This document shows, piece by piece, positions 59,401 to 64,000 of a DNA stretch of 64,000 nt (the first letter of the stretch is position 1; every line of letters begins with the position of its first letter). The position numbers were made by a program, and so were the translations under genes. The stretch comes from Asterias rubens (lineage: Eukaryota; Echinodermata; Asteroidea; Forcipulatida; Asteriidae). The DNA lies in the NCBI RefSeq assembly GCF_902459465.1, contig NC_047066.1, positions 3,880,377 through 3,944,376 on the forward strand, read 5' to 3'. A model generated the notes under the pieces. That model ran no database searches, was not told the origin of the DNA, and saw only the letters and a list, made by a program, of their open reading frames with translations.

Positions 59401-61980
59401 AAAGCTGGAAGAGGAGAGGAAATGGAGAGAAGCTGAATTCTTGGAGAAGAAGAGTAAGGAGAGAGAGATTGAAGACCTCCAAAAGGTACTTGTTGGATCG
59501 GCATCTTAAGGTCATGTTATACGAGGCAATTCACAGGCAACAAGTTCCGTGCAATCTCATAGAAGAACAGGCATTCACATTTAATTTGTCATCTATTTTT
59601 CTCGTGGACCGTCAGACAGTGTTCGAAAAATGACTTGGGTGCTACCTGATTGGTGCTGTAGCATGCACTGCTGTTGGTTGCCTCCAAGTTGCCTGTAAAA
59701 GTTGCCTCGTTTGACAAGGTCCTGAAACTTTGAATACAAGGGTGGCAGCCTAGCGATTTCTCATAATCAAACTTGATTTGCATTTGCATTTGCTGGAAGT
59801 TTAATATCAAAGTCTTATATAGTGCACATATCTACCAACTACAGAAATAAAAGTTATTGAAGTTTTGAATTTTGAGACCCATTTTTCTACGGCGCATTCA
59901 GCAGCCACAGCCAGGAATACCTACATGTAGGTAAACCCCTTCTCTTTTAGTTAAGTGCACTGGGTTCTTTTACGTGCGTTACACAACACACGGGACCAAA
60001 ATGGCTTAAAGTCCCATCCACAGGACAAAGCAATGGTTAAGTGTCTTGCTTAAGGACCCAAGTGTCATGACTGGGACTCGAACCCACACTCTGCTGATCA
60101 GAAACACCACAGTTTGAATTTGATGCTCTTTAACGGCTTGGCCACGACACTTCCACAACCGGGCTTAAAGGAACGTTACAGAATTGGAAAGAAAACAAAA
60201 TCGTGAAGATCACAGATTTACATCAAACTTACACAATCTAATAATGATGATAGTAGAAAACATCCCTTGAAATATTTCTGTCTGAAATGCAATATTTGAT
60301 GAGAAATAAACAATTTAACGTTGCGTTTGCAGTTTATCGCTCAGTGAGCGTTTTATTCATTTTTTTTTTTTTTTGCATCAATGTTATGCAAAATGTGTAA
60401 TCGGTTGTTCACTATTTTCTCGTGACCCAGATGGGCGATCGATCTCAAACTTCTACATGTTTGTCAGTATATGTATATGGTGGATTACATGAAGTGCTTA
60501 CACTGCCAGCAACTGTTTTGTTGCAAAGCCAATTCTGTAATGCTTAACATGGGGAGTTCATAGCCAGGCATGATTGACATGGATGGGCATCCCTGGAAAT
60601 ACTTTCAATAACTGGTTTTAAAAAATAAGAATCACGGTCTTATCTTACTATGCTCTGAAAGGCCCAAGAAGCGGCTAAGAGGAAGGCTGCTGAGGAGCTT
60701 GCCTTAAGACTCCTCAATGAGGAGGGGGAGAGGAGACAACGACAGCTAGAGAAGGAAGAAAGAGAACTAGCAGAACGGAAGATGGAGAGTATTAATGCGG
60801 TAGGTTATAGAGGACCCCAGCCTTGCTACCATGCGCAGCGCGCTGTATCGATTCCTCTCGTCACTAACCCCCTGGAAGTGATGTACTGAGAAACAACACT
60901 GATTGGCTCATGAAATTGGTTATGCCTTAGATGTAAAGTTCGCATGCGCGTAGTTTAAGATATTTGCATGTTGAACACGCCCGCGTTTTTATGGCACGAA
61001 CACGATTTAAAAAAAAAGGAAAACATGAACATTCTTTAAGATGAAAGACATGCGTACGCGATAGAAAGATTAATTACAGGCGCTCATTAAAATGTGCTAG
61101 ATGCTAGCACATTTTAATGAACACTTTCCAGGGGTTATGATCGAGCAAGGCATGCTGGGGAAACTTGGTACCTAGGCAATGTGAGACTTTGGAACGGTTC
61201 TTTTATAGAATTCTCGCTAGTAGTGCGCATGATCAAACCTACACGTGCGATACTCAGCATGTTGGCGCGACAAAAAAAGACTGTTATGTTTGCTGTCGCA
61301 AGCATCTCAAAAGTCTCCTACTGCCTCCTTTGCTGGTGTGAAGTATCACGACCCAATTTCAGGTAGCTGCTTAAAGGAACACGTTGCCTTGGATCGGACG
61401 AGTTGGTCTATAAAAAGCGGTTTAAAACGTTTGTTATGAAATGCATGGTTAGAAAGATGTTTTAAAAGTAGAATATAATGATCCACACAAGTATCACTCG
61501 AAATTGCACGGTTTTCCTTCTACGTCGCGAACTTTTACGGTCGGCCATTTATGGGAGTCAAAAATTTGACTCCCATAAATGGCCCACCGTACTAGTCGAC
61601 GAGGTAAAAAGAAAACCACGCAATTTCGAGGCATATTTGTGTAGATCATTGTATTCTACTTTTACAACATCTTTCTACCCATATGCATTGTATAACAAAC
61701 GGTTACAGAACGCTTTTCAAAGACCAACTCGACCGATCCAAGGCAACGTGTTCCTTTAATAAGAAAATACATGTGTTCCTTAATATGTTTCTTCTAAGAT
61801 AAGACTGATGGTGGACTGTGGGTTCTGTTTCTGTTTTTCTAGGCCAAGTTAAAGGCAGAGCGGAGAGTTGAAGAGGAGGCAGCACTGAGGATAGCCAAGG
61901 AGGAGGAGGAGGAAAAAAGGAGATGGTTAGAGTTACAAGAGAGAGAACGACAGACAAAGGAACTGGAGGCTGTCAATGCT
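43262..61980 (+). CDS. SWAP70: Switch-associated protein 70 / DEF6-like, 5' seven coding exons (partial)
   Basis: Exons: 43262-43354, 54136-54672, 55538-55684, 58625-58751, 59307-59485, 60662-60799 and 61843-61980; 453 codons so far, all GT-AG and in phase. Residues 1-210 form the EF-hand-like N-terminal region (WLWHAFHGIDRNTGAID at the start, FNFLAEPETYPV later). Residues 211 to about 300 form a PH domain (GLLFKRGHKIKSWKERWFVL ... RQAWLIAV), starting where the human PH domain starts. After it comes a Glu/Arg/Lys-rich coiled coil. The family binds phosphoinositides and Rac and acts in membrane ruffling; vertebrates have two members, SWAP70 and DEF6, and this gene could be co-orthologous to both. 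Exons 6 and 7 are each exactly 46 codons and similar, suggesting exon duplication. The C-terminal part lies beyond the window. The exon 3 acceptor is weak in pyrimidines. Intron 1 is 10.8 kb. Confidence 0.9.
44100..44385. repeat. CCCTCCTCCCTTTGGGAGG inverted/tandem repeat
   Basis: GGGGGTACAACGTAACCCTC with CTCCCTTTGGGAGGTAGG is present twice, and a related ATAGTTGCGATAATGTAACC arm at about 44115 faces TTACGTTATCGCA at 44366. It produces a 255-codon open frame on minus that I do not regard as a gene. Confidence 0.75.
44703..44848. mobile_element. MITE with TCCGTATGGCGCCACCAC ends
   Basis: CTTTCCGTATGGCGCCACCA (ending CTTTTT) at the left and its complement at the right, about 146 bp with an AT-rich centre. 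Intron 1 of the SWAP70-like gene. Confidence 0.85.
45870..47579 (+). mobile_element. 5'-truncated CR1/L2-like LINE with reverse transcriptase
   Basis: The main frame, 45896-47185, carries reverse transcriptase landmarks: KSCELDPVST, LLDLSAAFDTVDHNILL, a PQG...LGP block and YADDTQLY. After a run of six C at 47100-47105 the frame shifts by one base and continues in 47091-47438 (LKQLQWLPISQR, SAAPRIWNSLPLNLR), the usual C-terminus of this clade. The endonuclease half is missing. The conserved PQG-S-VLGP-L block reads PQGWVLGPQWF, so the copy is decayed. The 3' end (GCGCCTTGAACACCCAGC ...) runs into (TTA)n at about 47546-47579. It sits in intron 1 of the SWAP70-like gene in the same orientation. 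Assignment to CR1/L2 rather than another jockey-superfamily clade is tentative. Confidence 0.85.
47993..48138. mobile_element. MITE with GGTTTTCAACTAGTGGTTTA arms
   Basis: GGGAATCAAAGTGTGTTGAA and GGTTTTCAACTAGTGGTTTA on the left are mirrored by TAAACCACTAGTTGAAAACC and ACATTGACTCCC on the right. Confidence 0.8.
48140..50000. other. AT-rich stretch of SWAP70-like intron 1
   Basis: No repeat family from the rest of the window and no coding signal was seen apart from short chance frames. It is one of the least repeat-invaded stretches here. Confidence 0.4.
50009..50191 (+). repeat. 54-bp tandem repeat, about 3.4 units
   Basis: Units of GCTCGTAGCAGTTTTAACTA, GCCCAAAGGGCAAGTTGAGA, AGTGGTGTTTACTA are nearly identical, so recently amplified. 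AGCCCAAAGGGC gives each unit a small palindrome. Confidence 0.9.
50381..50764. mobile_element. Palindromic foldback element, family B, reference copy
   Basis: 384 bp bounded by TTAAAGGCAATGGACACTAT and ATAGTGTCCACTGCCTTTAA. Arms pair internally at TCGAGACCTCAAG...GTCTCGAAATC. TTAA at both ends fits a piggyBac-like TTAA target. This is the most abundant repeat in the window. Confidence 0.9.
51093..51164. repeat. 9-bp minisatellite (ACTGAGTAT)n
   Basis: About eight units of ACTGAGTAT with one inverted unit (ACTCAGTAT) in the middle, which makes the array self-complementary at that point. Confidence 0.9.
51301..51590. mobile_element. Foldback element, family B, shortened
   Basis: Left end TTAAAGGCACTGGACACTAT; the right arm ends GAATACTGGTCTTTGACAAC. 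In intron 1 of the SWAP70-like gene. Confidence 0.75.
52427..52914 (+). mobile_element. P-like element, internally deleted copy 3
   Basis: Both ends are visible: AAAGTCACCTGGAAATAGG at 52427 and CCACTTCCAGGTGACTTT ending about 52914, forming terminal inverted repeats of about 18 bp. Inside are the conserved GACTCCGCCTACCCCTTTTG segment and the end segment with GAACAGCGCCCTCTCGGG, while most of the THAP region is deleted. Confidence 0.65.
53020..53439 (+). mobile_element. 3' fragment of a second LINE family with (TTA)n tail
   Basis: The end of a LINE open frame is readable at about 53080-53190 (AIQAAAPRLWNSLS), followed after a frameshift by LERLKNKLKTHLF. A 3' UTR with GGCGCTATATAAATGCA leads into about 22 TTA triplets (53371-53438). 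The 3' sequence differs from that of the LINE at 45.9 kb, so it is another family or subfamily of the same clade. Same orientation as the host gene; intron 1. Confidence 0.7.
53371..53438. repeat. (TTA)n microsatellite, LINE tail
   Basis: About 22 uninterrupted TTA triplets directly after the LINE 3' end. Confidence 0.95.
54701..54905. mobile_element. MITE with CCGTTTCAGGCAGATGC / ACCTGTCTGAAACGG ends
   Basis: Imperfect inverted repeat of about 200 bp that begins about 30 bp after exon 2 of the SWAP70-like gene. Internal pairing includes TAGGAGTGACT against AATCACTCCTA. Confidence 0.75.
54906..55036. mobile_element. Near-perfect 131-bp palindrome
   Basis: AGGCCGTGTCCGAAACGGCG, ACTTCGGCTACAGCTACGTC and then the complements, ending CGGACACGGCCT. 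It is flanked by TTA and TAA and directly follows the preceding MITE. Confidence 0.9.
55058..55444. mobile_element. Foldback element, family B, near exon 3 of the SWAP70-like gene
   Basis: Starts TTAAAGGTACTGGACTC and ends CAATTGTGTCCACTGATTTTA. Full length, about 94 bp upstream of the PH-domain exon. Confidence 0.85.
55990..56040 (-). ncRNA. Hammerhead-ribozyme-like core
   Basis: On the minus strand CTGACGA (56034-56028) is followed by a perfect 6-bp stem GACTAG/CTAGTC (56026-56021 with 56014-56009) and then GAAA (56008-56005). This is the CUGANGA-stem II-GAAA order of hammerheads. Stems I and III and the cleavage site are not convincing by eye. Similar sequences occur in the terminal regions of Penelope-like elements, so this may mark such a remnant. 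Confidence 0.4.
56110..56300. mobile_element. Family C foldback fragment
   Basis: GGTTACCAGCTAAGTGTACA, GGCTGGTGTCCCGCTCAACT and TTTGCTTAGCAAAGAAATTT match family C internal parts. A related fragment occurs at about 55705-55790. Confidence 0.6.
56661..56812. mobile_element. Family D foldback
   Basis: CCGATTTCACGAAACGCTAG to GAGTTTGGTGAAATCGACAG, with TCCTAACTCGTCCTAACGTA inside. Intron 3 of the SWAP70-like gene. Confidence 0.8.
57553..57803. mobile_element. GC-rich MITE with GATTAGCTTCC ends
   Basis: GGGTGATTTTGATTAGCTTC at the left and GAAGCTAATCAAACGCACCC at the right. GC-rich interior with GGCCCCAGGTG-type blocks. Confidence 0.85.
58895..59023. mobile_element. Family B foldback right half
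   Basis: AGAGAGCCGTTTCTGACAGT to CCAGTGCCTTTAAAT. Lies about 145 bp after exon 4 of the SWAP70-like gene, directly followed by another MITE. Confidence 0.7.
59023..59287. mobile_element. MITE ending just before the exon 5 acceptor of the SWAP70-like gene
   Basis: AATAAGCCATTTGCGAGTTG at the left pairs with AACGCGCAAATGGCTTATT at the right. The right end is about 20 bp from the exon 5 start at 59307, next to the pyrimidine tract. Confidence 0.8.
59935..60165 (-). mobile_element. tRNA-derived SINE, second copy of the family at 62.0 kb, minus orientation
   Basis: Read on the minus strand: AGTGTCGTGGCCAAGCCGTT (box A side), then GGTTCGAGTCCC (box B), then AAGCAAGACACTTAACCA, the same order as the copy at 62029. 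It lies in intron 5 of the SWAP70-like gene, opposite to transcription. Confidence 0.75.
61082..61123. repeat. Short perfect palindrome
   Basis: GCTCATTAAAATGTGCTAGA mirrored around ATGCTAGCAT-like sequence to TTTTAATGAACAC. Possibly the centre of a larger inverted repeat between about 60.83 and 61.16 kb (CCCCAGCCTTGC against GCATGCTGGGG). Confidence 0.65.
61371..61760. mobile_element. Foldback element, family A, full copy
   Basis: About 390 bp, TTAAAGGAACACGTTGCCTT to AAGGCAACGTGTTCCTTTAA, with central GGGAGTCAAAAATTTGACTCCC. The best-preserved copy here; it lies 83 bp upstream of exon 7 of the SWAP70-like gene. Confidence 0.9.
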
Positions 61981-62028
61981 GTAAGTCAAAAGCAACGTTT
62001 TGATTCTTCATCATCTTGACCTTTTTTG

Positions 62029-62445
62029 TGGCGTGACGTGGCCTAGCGGTTAAGAGCACCGGATTCAAGCTCTGGTGTTTGATCTCTAGAGTGTGGGTTC
62101 GAGTCCCGGTCGTGACACTTGTGTTCTTAAGCAAGACACTTAACCATGATTGCTTCGTAAAGTTTGGGAGGTAGTTCTTTATGCCCTACCAGCCAGGCTT
62201 CTGATGGATGATACCCAAGCATCTGTTTCAGCCCCAGGAGTAGGTGGCAACGGCCCCTGGCAAAAACACATTGTAGCCAACACCTTGAAGTGGCCTTCAG
62301 GCCTTGTGTGTCTGGCGACTTGCGTAAAAATATTGTTAAAAAATATGGAGCTGCCCATTTCATCCTTTCCTCTTATACAAACTGGAGCAAGGTTGGTGCT
62401 GGGCGAGCCTGCCCAGGACTCGCAATTATGTGCCGCCCAGTACCG
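62029..62445 (+). mobile_element. tRNA-derived SINE, plus orientation
   Basis: The head resembles a tRNA gene: box A at TGGCCTAGCGGTTAAGAG and box B at GGTTCGAGTCCCGG, about 50 bp apart, flanked by GTGACG/CGTGACAC pairing. A body of a few hundred bases with CTTAAGCAAGACACTTAACC follows. The 3' end is uncertain. It lies downstream of exon 7 of the SWAP70-like gene. Confidence 0.75.
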
Positions 62446-62529
62446 TATTTTCCTGCGGATAAGACGCGTCTTATTTGACTTTTTAGACCCCAAAAACATC
62501 GTTGCGTCTTGTCATTCAGTGTGCCTTGT

Positions 62530-64000
62530 CTGCTGATGATTGATTTTTTTTGATGATCACTGCGTGAAATAAAAAATACCTTCTTGTCCAGTTCAAATCA
62601 ACGGTCTTTGTGTGAAGAATCCTTACTCAATAATGCGGTCAAACAAGGCTATTCATCAGGCATCGGCAGACATCGGCATTGTACAAACCTTTTTCTGTGT
62701 GGCCACGTATTAGTTCCGAAAACGATTGACAGTCAATAACTTCAAACAAACGTCATTCACCCAACCGCTATTGTGTGGTAAACTTTGAGGGTTTTTATTG
62801 TAGAGAATAATGATCTCTGAAGTGTGCTTTAGGCTTAACATATAAAAAGGATGGGGTAATAATTTATTTTTGTATTTGTCTCTTTTTAGACCTTTGTGAT
62901 TGATAAGTACTTTGGGAACTTAACAGTCATCTTTGGTAGGACAAGAGTTTTATACTATTGTTACAATAAACATTTAAATCGTATATTTATTTATTGCCTC
63001 TTTTTAGACGTTTGCTTTAAAAAGTATTATGGGAATGTAGCATTATCTTACTATAATAGAAAAATTATTTGTATTTGTTTGTAATTCCAAACAAAATAAT
63101 AATATGTGTGTTTCCTATTACACTGGCCAAAAAACATTAGAGGGTCGGTAGGGACAAAAACACATTTTATTTTATTGAATTATTTTATTGCTTCCAAACT
63201 TCGGGTAGGAACGATTGTTAAAATCCTGTTTGCCCTTGCATTTAAATTGCCTGTAAAATCAACGATGTTCAAGTTCGACTTGAAAATCTCTTAAAATGAC
63301 ACAGAAAATAAGCCCCAAAACGCAATCGTTCCGAGGTCTGTAAATTTCATCACGCAACACAAAAGCAGGTATCACGCCTGTAGTCGTTGTTGCTTTGCAT
63401 GTGACAATAAATACAAGAAACATTGAACGCTAGAGGGCGTTTTGGGACAATGTAATAGCGGGAGATTAAACGCCCTCTATTGGTGAAAATTACGCGAACC
63501 AGCAATAAACGCATTGAGACAAGACTCAACGTTTCTGGGCATGCTTGGGATCCGCACGGGGAATTTTAGCGCATTTCCAGGCGGCCCAAATGCGAAGGCG
63601 TAGCGCAACCCGTCGGCGAACATCGCTCAATACGGTGCCCACATGCCCCCAACATCTGTTGTGCAATCTCGAGATTGAGCAGCGCAATCAACAGGGTGCT
63701 AGCTTTACGAACTCGCACGTGTACATATGCAGCGACCTCCCGGCCGGCGGATACACACACACGCTACGTCCGTCTGTCGTTGCAATGTTATCTGTATCAG
63801 CAAGGATCCTCTTTGGCTGATTGGATGAAGGTCGGTATATGTAGGTTCTGAAAGGCATACGTCTTTGTGTCAATGTACCGACACCGGTTGGCGCCCGGTG
63901 TTCTTTTGTGTGCGGTTAAACATGCGCCTTGTGTGGCGGTGTGCTTTGTCTGCTGACGTTTGAATTTTTTGGGGGTCATTTTAGGGTGCTTTGCCTTGTC
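62530..64000 (+). other. Intron sequence after exon 7 of the SWAP70-like gene
   Basis: No further coiled-coil exon was found. An inverted pair AGAGGGCGTTT / AAACGCCCTCT lies at about 63430-63480. The CGGATAAGACGCGTC segment at 62450 looks like the tip of a widespread MITE type, not assigned. Confidence 0.4.

Noticed and set aside
62029-62110. Functional tRNA gene
   Set aside because: Boxes A and B are present, but the arms do not form a clean cloverleaf and a SINE body follows; a second copy confirms a SINE.

Overview
The window looks like nuclear DNA of an echinoderm, most likely a sea star; that taxonomic guess rests on the style of the repeats and genes, and I could not test it. Genes are split into short exons with GT-AG introns, coding density is low, and most of the sequence is interspersed repeats: foldback/MITE elements, tRNA-derived SINEs, 5'-truncated CR1/L2-like LINEs and minisatellites. 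There are no operons or prokaryotic signals.

Left part (about 1.2-36.3 kb, minus strand): three tandem copies of one four-exon gene encode a TLC-domain membrane protein (TLCD4/TMEM56-like). Exon lengths are the same in all copies (188, 83, 83 and 381 nt; 244 codons), and the second and third copies also share flanking and intronic sequence, so that duplication is the younger one. Exon 2 of the middle copy is interrupted by a 142-bp inverted-repeat element that may supply its own intron. Between copies 1 and 2 lie a decayed multi-exon transposon-type gene whose N-terminal part resembles the zinc-binding/RING region of RAG1 (13.2-15.7 kb), a 5S-rRNA-derived sequence, a THAP-domain P-like element, and a complex of minisatellites in which a 37-bp satellite occurs in two opposite-facing blocks (17.4 and 20.6-21.2 kb).

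Right part (about 40-64 kb): two conserved single-copy-type genes are arranged head to head around about 0.7 kb of presumed shared promoter. ETFBKMT (minus, three exons) encodes the mitochondrial lysine methyltransferase acting on electron-transfer flavoprotein beta. The SWAP70/DEF6-like gene (plus) shows seven coding exons: an EF-hand-like N-terminal region, a PH domain and the start of the coiled coil. Its 3' end lies beyond the window. Its first intron is about 10.8 kb and holds a LINE in the same orientation.

The most notable items are the element inserted in an exon with a frame-preserving potential intron, the RAG1-N-like relic, a hammerhead-ribozyme-like core at 56.0 kb, and a pair of equal 46-codon repeat exons in the SWAP70-like gene. 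Exon coordinates come from reading splice sites and homology by eye; no alignment or transcript evidence was available.
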